Part shown: positions 7,284 through 14,712 of the stretch, in pieces | Layout: every line of letters begins with the position of its first letter | How positions within the stretch are numbered: position 1 is the first letter of the stretch | Source: Alphaproteobacteria bacterium | GTDB taxonomy: Bacteria; Pseudomonadota; Alphaproteobacteria; Caulobacterales; Caulobacteraceae | DNA length: 17,308 bases | Assembly: GCA_028869395.1 (NCBI GenBank) | Contig: JAGWSE010000351.1 | Span: 1-17,308 of the forward strand | Reading direction: 5' to 3' | Notes under the pieces: generated by a model | Seen by the model: only the letters and a program-made list of their open reading frames with translations | What the model was told of the DNA's origin: nothing | The model's database searches: none | Made by a program: the position numbers and the translations under genes

Positions 7284-8632
7284 GCGAAGACCTCGAAGGC
7301 CTTGCCGGCGTCGCCGTTCCAGGGGCCATTGTAGAGTTCGATCAGCCGCTCGGCCGGCGTGACGCCGCTGGCGGCGATCTCGTCCAGCTCCGAGAGATAA
7401 CCGCTCTCGTCGACCAGACCGCCGGACAGGCGGTTGCGACGCCTCAGCCCTTCGCGGGCGATGGCGAGCATGTCCTTGGCCACCTCCTGCACGGTGCGGC
7501 CGGCGACCTCGGCCTTCAGGCCCAGACGCGCGACGTCCTCGCGCAGCCGCTCGTGGTCCGCGATGTCCCAGTCCTTGCACAGGTCCCAGGCGGCGGCGAG
7601 GGCGGCGGAGTCGTAGAGGATCCCGGTCCACAGCGCGGGCAGCGCGCACAGTCGGCTCCAGGGGCCGGAATCGGCGCCGCGCATCTCGAGGTACTGCTTG
7701 AGACGGACTTCCGGAAACAGCGTGGTCGTGTGGTCGGCCCAGTCCTTCAGCGTCGGGCGCTCGCCCGGCGCCTCTGAAAGCCTGCCCTCCATGAAGTCGC
7801 GGAACGAGCGGCCCGCCACGTCGATGTAGCGGCCATCGCGCTTGACGAAATACATCGGCACCGAGAGCGCGTAGTCCGCGTAAGTCTCGAAACCGAACCC
7901 GTCCCGGAAGACGAAATCGAGCATGCCGGTGCGATCCGGATCGGTGTCGGTCCAGACGTTGGCGCGCGTGGAGAGCAGGCCCGTCGGCTTCCCGTCCCGG
8001 AACGGGGAATTGGCGAACAACGCCGTGGCGATCGGCTGCAGCGCCAGGCTGGTGCGGAACTTGGCCACCATGTCGGCTTCCGAGCCGAAGTCGAGGTTCG
8101 CCTGCACGGTGCAGGTGCGGAACATCATGTCGAGGCCCTGGCCGCCGACCTTCGGCATGTAGCCGCGCATGATCTTGTAGCGGCCCTTTGGCATCACCGG
8201 GATCTGCTCGCGGCTCCAGGTGGGCGTGAAACCGAGGCCCAGGAACCCCAGGCCCAGCTCGTCGGCCACGACCTTGACCTCCTGCAGGTGGCCACCCGTC
8301 TCCTCGCAGATCTCATGGATGGTCTCGAGCGGCGCGCCGGACAGCTCGAACTGGCCGCCGGGCTCCAGGCTGACACTGGCCATGCCGCGCTCGAGGGCAA
8401 TGACGTTGTCGCCTTCGTAGACAGGTTTCCAGCCGTAGCGGGTCAGGCCTTCGAGCAGCGCCTTGATGCCTTGCGGCTCGTAGGGGACCGGAGCGTGGCT
8501 GCCCAGGCGGAAGACGAACTTCTCGTGCTCGGCGCCCACGCGCCAGTCGGCCTTTGGCTTCGCCCCGGCCTCGAACCAGCGGACCAGGTCCTCGAACACA
8601 AGCGGACGATCATCGCACGCGACATCGGCCAT
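7277..8632 (-). CDS. gshA: Glutamate-cysteine ligase (plant/alphaproteobacterial type)
   Basis: Cytoplasmic enzyme of 451 residues joining L-glutamate and L-cysteine with ATP to give gamma-glutamylcysteine, the first step of glutathione synthesis. It belongs to the GCS2 type shared by plants and alphaproteobacteria, not the E. coli type. Visible hallmarks are VGAEHEKFVF (about 32-41), SLEPGGQFELSGAPL (88-102), the GFTPTW region, KGRYKIMRGYMPK, TCTVQANLDF, and a C-terminal RLSGGLVDESGYL segment. Start ATG 8632 follows GGGGAGG with a 6-base spacer on the minus strand. It lies 110 bp downstream of rsmE on the same strand and is probably cotranscribed, though a separate promoter in the gap is possible. 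Its 3' end overlaps the extended reading frame of the protease-TPR gene by 7 bp. Confidence 0.95.
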   Translation of the reverse strand: MADVACDDRPLVFEDLVRWFEAGAKPKADWRVGAEHEKFVFRLGSHAPVPYEPQGIKALLEGLTRYGWKPVYEGDNVIALERGMASVSLEPGGQFELSGAPLETIHEICEETGGHLQEVKVVADELGLGFLGLGFTPTWSREQIPVMPKGRYKIMRGYMPKVGGQGLDMMFRTCTVQANLDFGSEADMVAKFRTSLALQPIATALFANSPFRDGKPTGLLSTRANVWTDTDPDRTGMLDFVFRDGFGFETYADYALSVPMYFVKRDGRYIDVAGRSFRDFMEGRLSEAPGERPTLKDWADHTTTLFPEVRLKQYLEMRGADSGPWSRLCALPALWTGILYDSAALAAAWDLCKDWDIADHERLREDVARLGLKAEVAGRTVQEVAKDMLAIAREGLRRRNRLSGGLVDESGYLSELDEIAASGVTPAERLIELYNGPWNGDAGKAFEVFAY

Positions 8633-8742
8633 CCATCACCTCCCCAGCCCAACCCGGCCCGCCAAACCCTTGAGGAGGTGGGCGAGGTCCCGTGCGGCCA
8701 AACTTTACGCCGTTCAGGTAAGTGGGGGCAAATCCGGACAGC

Positions 8743-9465
8743 TCAAGTGCGCCAGTCGCCGAGCGCGGCCTGCCACAGCGTCAGCGCGCTGATCGCGGCG
8801 GTGTCGGCGCGCAGGATTCTGGGGCCGAGGCTCGCGGGAATGGCGAAGGGCAGCTCGCGCAGGCGGGCGCGCTCGGCCGGCGAGAAGCCGCCCTCCGGGC
8901 CGATCAGGACGGCCCAGGGGCCCGCCGGCTCGCCCCTCAGGGCCTCGAGCACCGGGCGGGCGTCGCCCGCCTCGTCGCAGAACAGCAGACGGCGACCTTG
9001 CGGCCATTCGCCGACCAGCCGGTCGATCTTCGCCGGCGGTAGGATTTCCGGGACGTCGAGCCGGCCGGTCTGCTCGGCGGCCTCGGTGGCGATCGCCTGA
9101 AGCCGGTCGACACGGGTGTGGTCGGCGTTTGTCCGCTCCGTGACGACGAGGCGCACGCGCGCGGCGCCGAGCTCGGCCGCCTTCTCGACGATGGTCTCCA
9201 GCCGGGCGCGCTTGACCAGCGCCACGACGAGCTCGAGGTCGGGGCCGCCCGCCTGCGGACGGGACGGCTCGCCAACCGCAAGCGTCACCGCACGCTTGCC
9301 GAGGCTGGTCACCGAGGCGCGCCATTCGCCGTCCCGGCCGTTGAAGACGAGCAGCGCATCGCCCACGGACAGGCGCATGACGGCGGCCAGGTAGCGGCTC
9401 TGGGCCTCGTCGAGCACGACCCCGCGCCCGGCGGCCAGGTCGTCGCGGATGAACAGGCGGATCAT
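8743..9465 (-). CDS. rsmE: 16S rRNA (uracil-1498-N3)-methyltransferase RsmE
   Basis: SPOUT-fold methyltransferase of 240 residues that methylates N3 of U1498 in 16S rRNA within the 30S subunit using S-adenosylmethionine. The N-terminal PUA-like domain (about 1-70) includes YLAAVMRLSVGD. The catalytic domain shows KRARLETIVEKAAELG (85-100), EQTGR, the SAM-binding GPEGGFSPAE (189-198) and LGPRILRADTA (213-223), the trefoil-knot motifs of the family. The length is normal. No strong Shine-Dalgarno precedes ATG 9465. It is divergent from ppk2 across only 46 bp and leads into gshA on the same strand. Confidence 0.95.
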   Translation of the reverse strand: MIRLFIRDDLAAGRGVVLDEAQSRYLAAVMRLSVGDALLVFNGRDGEWRASVTSLGKRAVTLAVGEPSRPQAGGPDLELVVALVKRARLETIVEKAAELGAARVRLVVTERTNADHTRVDRLQAIATEAAEQTGRLDVPEILPPAKIDRLVGEWPQGRRLLFCDEAGDARPVLEALRGEPAGPWAVLIGPEGGFSPAERARLRELPFAIPASLGPRILRADTAAISALTLWQAALGDWRT

Positions 9466-9478
9466 CGAACCGTTCTAG

Positions 9479-9493
9479 CCGCCCGGGGGGCGG
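9479..9493. promoter_or_regulatory. GC-only inverted repeat between rsmE and ppk2
   Basis: CCGCCC (9479-9484) and GGGCGG (9488-9493) form a perfect 6-bp stem around GGG in the middle of the 46-bp divergent gap. It could be an operator shared by both promoters or an RNA hairpin. In DNA this GC-rich a chance repeat is also plausible. Confidence 0.3.
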
Positions 9494-9511
9494 TAGCACT
9501 AGGCTGGGAGC

Positions 9512-10270
9512 ATGGACGAGGGAACCTACGAGACCGAACTCCGCAAGCGCCAGCTGGCGCTGGTGCGCTGGCAGCAGCACGCCATGCAGGCCGGCGAGAA
9601 GGTGCTGATCATCTTCGAAGGCCGCGACGCGGCGGGCAAGGATGGCTCGATCCATGCGCTGACCGAGCACATGTCCGTGCGCGCCACGCGCGTGGTGGCC
9701 CTGCCCAAGCCCTCCGACCGCGAGCGGAGCCAGTGGTATTTCCAGCGATACGTCCCGCGCCTGCCGGCCGGGGGCGAAACGGTGATCTTCAACCGTTCCT
9801 GGTACAATCGCGGCGGCGTCGAGCGGGTGATGGGCTTCTCCACGCCGGAGGAGGTCGAGCAGTTCCTGCGCGAGGTGGTCCCGTTCGAGCGGATGCTGGT
9901 CGAGAGCGGGCTCAAGATCTGCAAGCTGTGGCTCGACGTCTCCAAGGCCGAGCAGGCCGAACGGCTGAAGGCGCGTCAGACCGATCCTCTGAAGGCGCTG
10001 AAGGCCTCGCCGCTGGACGCCGAGGCGCAGAAGCGCTGGGACGGCTATTCGGCGGCGCGCGACGAGATGCTGCGCCGCAGCAACTCCGCCGAGGCCCCGT
10101 GGACCATCGTGCGCTCCGACCACAAGAAGAAGGCGCACCTGGCGCTGCTTTCGTGCCTGGTTCGCACGCTCGCGCCCCCCGACATAGCCCATGAGGTGGA
10201 CGCGCCCGATCCGGACGTGCTCTTTCCCTTCGAGCTGTCGGCCCTTGAGGACGGGCGGCTGGAGCGCTGA
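9512..10270 (+). CDS. ppk2: Polyphosphate kinase 2 family protein
   Basis: Cytoplasmic P-loop kinase of 252 residues that transfers phosphate between polyphosphate and nucleotides; PPK2 enzymes usually use polyphosphate to make GTP/ATP from the diphosphate or monophosphate. The Walker A motif is GRDAAGKDGSI (37-47), with K43 as the phosphate-binding lysine. FNRSWYNRGGVERVMGF (93-109) carries the Walker B/NRSWYN block, and WLDVSKAEQAERLKAR (140-155) is the lid region. Start ATG 9512 follows GGGAG closely. Only 13 bp separate its stop from the next gene, so the two are probably cotranscribed. Which PPK2 class (NDP or NMP kinase) it belongs to cannot be settled by eye; the single-domain size fits class I or III. 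Confidence 0.92.
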   Translation: MDEGTYETELRKRQLALVRWQQHAMQAGEKVLIIFEGRDAAGKDGSIHALTEHMSVRATRVVALPKPSDRERSQWYFQRYVPRLPAGGETVIFNRSWYNRGGVERVMGFSTPEEVEQFLREVVPFERMLVESGLKICKLWLDVSKAEQAERLKARQTDPLKALKASPLDAEAQKRWDGYSAARDEMLRRSNSAEAPWTIVRSDHKKKAHLALLSCLVRTLAPPDIAHEVDAPDPDVLFPFELSALEDGRLER

Positions 10271-10272
10271 TC

Positions 10273-10279
10273 AGGAGGT
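10273..10279 (+). promoter_or_regulatory. Ribosome binding site of the aldo/keto reductase gene
   Basis: AGGAGGT lies 4 bases before ATG 10284 and just after the ppk2 stop. It decides the start, since the open frame reaches back to 10191 inside ppk2 through unrelated sequence. Confidence 0.85.
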
Positions 10280-10283
10280 CGCC

Positions 10284-11264
10284 ATGGAGCAGGTTCGTCT
10301 GGGGAACACCGGGCTGAAGGTCTCTCGCCTGTGCCTGGGATGCATGACGTACGGCTCGCCCAAGTGGCGGCCCTGGGTGCTCGACGAAGCGCAGTCCAAG
10401 CCGTTCTTCAAGCTCGCCATCGAGAAGGGGATCACCTTCTTCGACACGGCCAACGTCTATTCGATCGGCGCCTCCGAGGAGGTGACGGGCAAGTGGCTGC
10501 GCGAGTTCGCCCGCCGCGAGGAGATCGTGGTGGCCACCAAGGTCAACGGTCCGATGGGGCCCGGCCCGAACGAGAAGGGCCTGTCGCGCAAATCGATCCT
10601 GGCGCAGATCGACGCCAGCCTGAAGCGGCTGGGCATGGACTACGTCGACCTCTACCAGATCCACCGCTTCGACTACGAGACGCCCATCGAGGAGACGATG
10701 GAGGCGCTGAACGACGTCGTGCGCGCCGGCAAGGCCCGCTACATCGGCGCCTCCTCCATGTACGCCTGGCAGTTCGCGAAGATGCTGTCGGTCTCCGACC
10801 GCAACGGCTGGAGCCGCTTCGTCTCCATGCAGCCGCAGTACAACCTGGTCTATCGCGAGGAGGAGCGGGAGATGCTGCCGCTCTGCCGCAACGAAGGGAT
10901 CGGGGTGATCCCCTGGTCGCCCCTGGCCCGCGGCTTCCTGGCGGGCGGCCGCGCCCAGCCGAAGGAAGGCGACACCGAGCGGGCGCGCACCGACGACTTC
11001 TCGCCGCGGCTCTACTTCCGCGACGCGGACTTCAAGGTCGTGGACGCGGTCTCCGACATCGCCAAGCAACGTGGTCTGTCGAACATGCAGGTGGCGCTGG
11101 CCTGGGTGCTGAAGAACCCGGCCATCACCGCGCCCATCATCGGCGCCTCCAAGCTCGGGCACCTGGAGGAGGCGGTCGGGGCCCTGGACGTCAAGCTCAG
11201 CGATGACGAGGTGAAGAAGCTCGAGGCGGCCTACCAGCCGAAGCCGGTGCTGGATCACGCCTAG
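10284..11264 (+). CDS. Aldo/keto reductase
   Basis: NADPH-dependent oxidoreductase of 326 residues with a TIM-barrel fold. The catalytic tetrad is readable: D54 (FFDTANVYS), Y59, K86 (VATKVNG) and H127 (YQIHRFD). Cofactor-binding blocks PWSPLARGFLAGG and PIIGASKLGHLEEAVGAL are present near the C-terminus. The layout, with RLGNTGLKVSRLCLGCMTYG at the N-terminus and a WxxGxSE-like GASEEVTGKWL, resembles the bacterial/fungal aryl-alcohol-dehydrogenase-like AKR branch. The physiological carbonyl substrate cannot be deduced. It is the second gene of a likely two-gene operon with ppk2; no functional link between them is obvious. A hairpin at 11328-11347 could terminate the operon. Confidence 0.93.
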   Translation: MEQVRLGNTGLKVSRLCLGCMTYGSPKWRPWVLDEAQSKPFFKLAIEKGITFFDTANVYSIGASEEVTGKWLREFARREEIVVATKVNGPMGPGPNEKGLSRKSILAQIDASLKRLGMDYVDLYQIHRFDYETPIEETMEALNDVVRAGKARYIGASSMYAWQFAKMLSVSDRNGWSRFVSMQPQYNLVYREEEREMLPLCRNEGIGVIPWSPLARGFLAGGRAQPKEGDTERARTDDFSPRLYFRDADFKVVDAVSDIAKQRGLSNMQVALAWVLKNPAITAPIIGASKLGHLEEAVGALDVKLSDDEVKKLEAAYQPKPVLDHA

Positions 11265-11327
11265 CGGAATCCGGCCCCGATATCCCTCTCGCTCGGGCCC
11301 GCGCAGGCGGTGGTCCATGCGGCCTGC

Positions 11328-11354
11328 CTGGAACCCTGTTGTTCCAGATTTGTT
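11328..11354 (+). terminator. Inverted repeat: terminator of ppk2-AKR operon or operator of next gene
   Basis: CTGGAAC (11328-11334) and GTTCCAG (11341-11347) form a perfect 7-bp stem with a 6-base loop, followed by ATTTGTT. This looks like an intrinsic terminator 64 bp after the reductase stop. The right arm is also the first half-site of a LexA box and part of the predicted -35 of the glycosylase gene, so the repeat may serve, or instead serve, as a protein-binding site. Confidence 0.5.
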
Positions 11355-11367
11355 CGCCAGCTAGGTT
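11339..11367 (+). promoter_or_regulatory. Predicted promoter of the DNA glycosylase gene
   Basis: TTGTTC (11339-11344), a 17-bp spacer and TAGGTT (11362-11367; GCTAGGTT in full) resemble the Caulobacter housekeeping promoter (TTGACG...GCTANAWC). Transcription would begin near 11374, giving a leader of about 50 bases. The same TAGGTT -10 appears in two predicted promoters near 14.6-14.7 kb. Confidence 0.6.
11341..11355 (+). promoter_or_regulatory. LexA (SOS) box upstream of the DNA glycosylase gene
   Basis: GTTC (11341-11344), seven bases, GTTC (11352-11355): an exact match to the direct-repeat LexA site GTTC-N7-GTTC known from Caulobacter, Rhodobacter and rhizobia. It overlaps the predicted -35 and fills the spacer up to the -10, an arrangement that would block RNA polymerase. 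The gene it precedes is a DNA-repair enzyme, which raises the likelihood that the match is real. Confidence 0.75.
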
Positions 11368-11424
11368 GCCCGCTTGAGACTCAGCTTGGGGCCCCGCCTG
11401 CGCGGAGACGAGCGGGACCATTGA

Positions 11425-12669
11425 ATGGCGAAAGACACACTCACCGCCGGAGAGGCGCGGCGCATCGCGCTGGCGGCGCAGGGATTCTCATTGGCGCGGC
11501 CCGAGCGGGCAGCCGGCCGGCGCGAGCTGACGAAACTCATCGAGCGGCTCGGTGTGGTGCAGATCGATTCCGTCAATGTGGTGTCGCGCACCCATTACCT
11601 GCCGGCGTTCTCCAGGCTGGGCGCTTATCCACGGGAGCTCCTGGAGGAGATCGCCTGGGGGAAGAAGCGGCCGCTGTTCGAGTACTGGGCGCACGAGGCC
11701 TCGCTGCTGCCGCTCTCCGCTCAGCCGCTACTGCGCTGGCGGATGGAGGATGCGCATGACGGACGCGGCGTCTGGAAGGGCGTTGCCCGGTTCCTGCGCG
11801 AGCGGCGCGACTTCGTGGACACGGTGCTGGGCGAGATCGAGGCGCGCGGGCCGCTGGCGGCGTCCGAACTGGAGATGGGCCACAAGGGCGAAGGCGGCTG
11901 GTGGGGCTGGAGCGAGGCCAAGCGCGCGGTCGAGTGCCTGTTCTGGACGGGCGAACTCACCACTGCGACGCGGCGCGGGACGTTCGAGCGGGTCTACGGC
12001 CTGCCCGAGAAGGTGCTGCCGAAGGCGGTGCGTGACGCGCCAACCCCGCCGCGCGAGGAAGCCCAGCGAGACCTGATCCGCATCGCCGGCCGCGCCATGG
12101 GCGTCGCCACGGCCAAGGACCTGCGCGATTACTTCCGCATGCCCGTGGAGGGCTTCAGGGCCCGGCTGGACGAGCTGGTGGACGCCGGCGACCTCGTTCC
12201 GGTCCAGGTGAAGGGCTGGCGCGAGACGGCCTACCTCGACCCCACCGCCCGACGGCCCAGGCGCGTCGCAACCCAGGCCCTGCTCTCGCCCTTCGACAAC
12301 CTGATCTGGTTTCGTGAACGGACAGAGCGGATGTTCGGCGTGCGCGTCCGCCTCGAGATCTACACCCCGGCCGAAAAGCGCACCCACGGCTACTACGTCC
12401 TGCCGTTCCTGGAGGGTGACGCGCTCACCGCGCGCGTCGACCTGAAGGCCGATCGCAAGGCTAGCGTGCTTCTCGTGCAGGCGAGCCACGCCGAGCCCTG
12501 GGCCAGCGAGGCGACGGCGCCGCGGCTGGCCCAGGAGCTGCAGCTGATGGCCGGCTGGCTGGGCCTGGACCGCGTGCGCGTGGAGCGCCGGGGAGATCTC
12601 GCCGCGGCGCTCGAGGACGCGGTGGCGCCTTACGACCAGCCTTCCGTCACAGCGTGGAGACGCGCGTAG
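11425..12669 (+). CDS. ycaQ: YcaQ/AlkX-type DNA glycosylase (winged-helix HTH_42 family)
   Basis: Protein of 414 residues of the winged-helix family that includes E. coli YcaQ (AlkX), which unhooks DNA interstrand crosslinks and removes N7-alkylated purines, and Streptomyces AlkZ. The diagnostic block is RLGVVQIDSVNVVSRTHYLP, with Q46-I47-D48 matching the Q-phi-D catalytic motif of the YcaQ/AlkX branch, where AlkZ proteins have Q-phi-Q. LFEYWAHEASLLP (about 73-85) and the C-terminal GYYVLPFLEGDALTARVDLKADR block are also family hallmarks. Start ATG 11425 keeps the whole N-terminal domain; its Shine-Dalgarno (GGGA) is weak. A predicted promoter with a LexA box lies upstream, pointing to SOS control. 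It appears monocistronic, and its last 40 bp overlap the end of the convergent ABC exporter gene. Confidence 0.9.
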   Translation: MAKDTLTAGEARRIALAAQGFSLARPERAAGRRELTKLIERLGVVQIDSVNVVSRTHYLPAFSRLGAYPRELLEEIAWGKKRPLFEYWAHEASLLPLSAQPLLRWRMEDAHDGRGVWKGVARFLRERRDFVDTVLGEIEARGPLAASELEMGHKGEGGWWGWSEAKRAVECLFWTGELTTATRRGTFERVYGLPEKVLPKAVRDAPTPPREEAQRDLIRIAGRAMGVATAKDLRDYFRMPVEGFRARLDELVDAGDLVPVQVKGWRETAYLDPTARRPRRVATQALLSPFDNLIWFRERTERMFGVRVRLEIYTPAEKRTHGYYVLPFLEGDALTARVDLKADRKASVLLVQASHAEPWASEATAPRLAQELQLMAGWLGLDRVRVERRGDLAAALEDAVAPYDQPSVTAWRRA

Positions 12670-14417
12670 GCGCCGCCGTTGCGGACCAGGTCGGCGTGGC
12701 GACCCTCCTCGACGATGCGGCCGTTCTCGAACACGAGGATGCGGTCGGCGCCGCGGATGGTCGACAGGCGGTGGGCGATGACGATCGTCGTGCGGCCCAC
12801 CATCAGCTCCTCCATCGCCGCCTGCACCTGCCGCTCGGTCTCCACGTCCAGGGAGGAGGTGGCCTCGTCCAGCACCAGGATCGGCGCGTCGGCCAGGAAG
12901 GCGCGGGCGATCGCCACCCGCTGGCGCTCCCCGCCCGACAGCTTCACCCCACGCTCGCCGACCAGGGTGCGGTACCCCTGCGGCAGGCGGGCGATGAAGT
13001 CGTGGGCGCGGGCGCGGCGGGCGGCGAGCACGATCTCGTCCTCCGTCGCGCCGGGCCGGGCGTAGGCGATGTTCTCGGAAAGCGTCCGGTGGAACAGCGC
13101 CGGATCCTGCGGCACCACGGCGATGGCGCGGCGCAGCGAGCCCTGCGTCACCTCGGCCACGTCCTGGCCGTCGACCAGGATGCGGCCGCCCTGCACGTCG
13201 TAGAGGCGCTGGATCAGCTTCACGAAGGTCGACTTGCCGGCCCCCGTGGGTCCGACGAGGGCCACCCGCTCGCCGGGTTCGATCATCAGGCTGAACTGAT
13301 CGTAGAGCGGCGCCTCCGCCGACTTGTAGCGGAAGGTCACGCGATCGAAGATCACCTCGCCGAGCTGGGGCGTGAAGGTCCTGGCGTCGGGCGCATCCAC
13401 CACCTGCGGCGCCATGGTCGCATAGCGCGCCACGTCCTCGGCGTCGTCCATGCCGCGCTGGGTCATGCGGATGTTCTCGCCGATGTTGCGCAGGTAGCCC
13501 GTCATCAGCATGAAGGCGGTGATCACGTAGGCGATGTCCCCGGCCCTGGCCTGGCCCTTGGCCCACAACGAGATCAGGAGGCCGGTCATTCCGGCCTGTA
13601 GCGCGACCAGCAGCACGTTGTGGAGCAGCCACAGGTTGGTGAACCGGCTCCAGGTCACGTTGACGGACTTGCGCCACATCTCGGTGACGGCGCCGATCCG
13701 CGCCGCCTCGCGCGGTTCGGCCCCGAAGGCCTTCACCGTGGCGTTGGACGAAATGGAATCCGAGAGCGCCCCGCCGATGCGTGAATCGAGCGCCACCGAC
13801 TTCAGGTTGGCCGGACGCGCGTAGAGCTCCGTCAGCCAGATGTTGGAGGCGACGAAGGCGGCCACGATGACGCTGGCGAACAGGCCCACCTCGGGCCAGC
13901 GGAGCGCCATCAGCACGCACAGGCCGCCCAGCACCAGGAAGGCGGGGCCCAGGAAGATCACAGCCGCGTCTGAGACCGTGTCGTAGCCCCACATGGCCCG
14001 CGACAGCCTGCGCACCGTCGCGCCCGCGAAGTTGTCGGCGTGCCAGTCGGCGGAGAACGACTGCACCCGCTGAAAGGCCTCGTCGATCATCTCCTTCATG
14101 TTCGCCGCGGCGAGCGGGATCCAGGTCCGCATTCCGAAGTTGCGGATGATCAGCCCCGCGCCGTAGACGCCGACGAGCAGGGCCCAGGCCTGCCAAGCCG
14201 CCCTGAGCTGAGAAAGCCCCTCGGCGACGGCGTTGACCAGCTTGCCCGCCGCCCAGGGGACGGAAAGGTCGAAGCCGATGGAGACCAGCGTCAACCCGAC
14301 GGTGACGCTCAGCAGGCCCGGACGGCGCAGCCAGTATCCCGCCAGGAATCCCAGCACCTGGCGGTTGGACAGGACCCGCGCCTTGTGGTCGTCGGCATCC
14401 TCGTAATGGTCGGTCAT
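12630..14417 (-). CDS. ABC exporter, fused membrane and ATPase domains (ABCB/MsbA-like)
   Basis: Half-transporter of 595 residues that would act as an inner-membrane homodimer. The N-terminal membrane domain (about 25-325) has six hydrophobic helices. The ATPase domain has Walker A GPTGAGKST (389-397), Q-loop Q437, signature LSGGERQR (493-500), Walker B ILVLDE (513-518) with catalytic E518, and H-loop H549. No peptidase or lipid-specific domain is seen, so the substrate (drug, lipid or metal conjugate) is open. I chose ATG 14417 because MTDHYEDADDHKARVLSNRQ reads like a natural soluble N-terminus. ATG 14462 or 14483 would add an arginine-rich stretch, and no candidate has a clear Shine-Dalgarno. 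A promoter-like CTGAGG-N17-TAGGTT lies about 150 bp upstream. The 3' end overlaps the convergent glycosylase gene by 40 bp. Confidence 0.9.
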   Translation of the reverse strand: MTDHYEDADDHKARVLSNRQVLGFLAGYWLRRPGLLSVTVGLTLVSIGFDLSVPWAAGKLVNAVAEGLSQLRAAWQAWALLVGVYGAGLIIRNFGMRTWIPLAAANMKEMIDEAFQRVQSFSADWHADNFAGATVRRLSRAMWGYDTVSDAAVIFLGPAFLVLGGLCVLMALRWPEVGLFASVIVAAFVASNIWLTELYARPANLKSVALDSRIGGALSDSISSNATVKAFGAEPREAARIGAVTEMWRKSVNVTWSRFTNLWLLHNVLLVALQAGMTGLLISLWAKGQARAGDIAYVITAFMLMTGYLRNIGENIRMTQRGMDDAEDVARYATMAPQVVDAPDARTFTPQLGEVIFDRVTFRYKSAEAPLYDQFSLMIEPGERVALVGPTGAGKSTFVKLIQRLYDVQGGRILVDGQDVAEVTQGSLRRAIAVVPQDPALFHRTLSENIAYARPGATEDEIVLAARRARAHDFIARLPQGYRTLVGERGVKLSGGERQRVAIARAFLADAPILVLDEATSSLDVETERQVQAAMEELMVGRTTIVIAHRLSTIRGADRILVFENGRIVEEGRHADLVRNGGAYARLHAVTEGWS

Positions 14418-14569
14418 GGGATAGGACTTCTGAGGAGCCCGACGGCGGCGCGAATCCCGCATCTGGCGGGCGCGGCGCACCATCGGAGCGCGATGGAGAC
14501 AAAGGGAGAAGCGAGCCTTTGGGGGCTGCCGTAAACGGGGGTTCCCGAGGGACTTCGGGCGCGGGGCGG

Positions 14570-14598
14570 AACCTAGGGCCAGGGCCTTGCGGCCTCAG
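14570..14598 (-). promoter_or_regulatory. Possible promoter of the ABC exporter gene
   Basis: On the minus strand CTGAGG (14598-14593), 17 bp, then TAGGTT (14575-14570). The -10 lies in a 12-base sequence (GCGGAACCTAGG on the plus strand, 14566-14577) that is repeated exactly at 14709-14720 in the stronger promoter upstream. The -35 is weak and lies within the GCGGC/GCCGC hairpin at 14589-14602. The leader to ATG 14417 would be about 145 bases. Confidence 0.4.
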
Positions 14599-14614
14599 CC
14601 GCGGGAGCGCCGAC

Positions 14615-14677
14615 CTAGAGCGGTCGCCCGAACGCGGCGCCGAGGGCGGACGCGATGAACACGATTTGCATCTTCAA
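14615..14677 (-). CDS. Putative small hydrophobic peptide (18-20 residues)
   Basis: A short frame on the minus strand with unusually good expression signals. AGGAGG (14688-14683) stands 5 bases before TTG 14677 and 11 bases before the in-frame ATG 14671; the frame ends with TAG at 14617-14615. The peptide starts (M)KMQIVFIASALG and ends AAFGRPL: a lysine followed by a hydrophobic run, as in tiny membrane peptides or a signal-like leader. A promoter (TTGACC-N17-TAGGTT) lies about 30 bases upstream of the Shine-Dalgarno. I recognise no family. It could be a real small protein, a leader peptide in the exporter mRNA, or a chance frame within an untranslated RNA. Confidence 0.4.
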   Translation of the reverse strand: MKMQIVFIASALGAAFGRPL

Positions 14678-14682
14678 TGCGC

Positions 14683-14688
14683 CCTCCT
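14683..14688 (-). promoter_or_regulatory. Shine-Dalgarno of the putative small ORF
   Basis: Perfect AGGAGG on the minus strand, one of the best in the window, although no long gene follows it. It sits about 20 bases after the predicted transcription start of the adjacent promoter. Confidence 0.5.
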
Positions 14689-14712
14689 GTCAGCGGCCTC
14701 GAGAGGGCGCGG

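Noticed and set aside
9467..9475. GAAC-N1-GTTC near the rsmE start as a LexA-like site
   Set aside because: The spacing and inverted orientation do not match the alphaproteobacterial direct repeat GTTC-N7-GTTC or the Gram-positive GAAC-N4-GTTC.
14418..14483. Extended N-terminus of the ABC exporter from ATG 14483
   Set aside because: The extra 22 residues are arginine rich, have no Shine-Dalgarno, and precede a natural-looking MTDHYED start at 14417.
11728..14502. A 924-codon minus-strand frame across the ABC exporter and glycosylase
   Set aside because: It is the longest open frame in the window but is out of frame with the exporter and lacks any domain; the exporter and glycosylase frames carry complete motifs.
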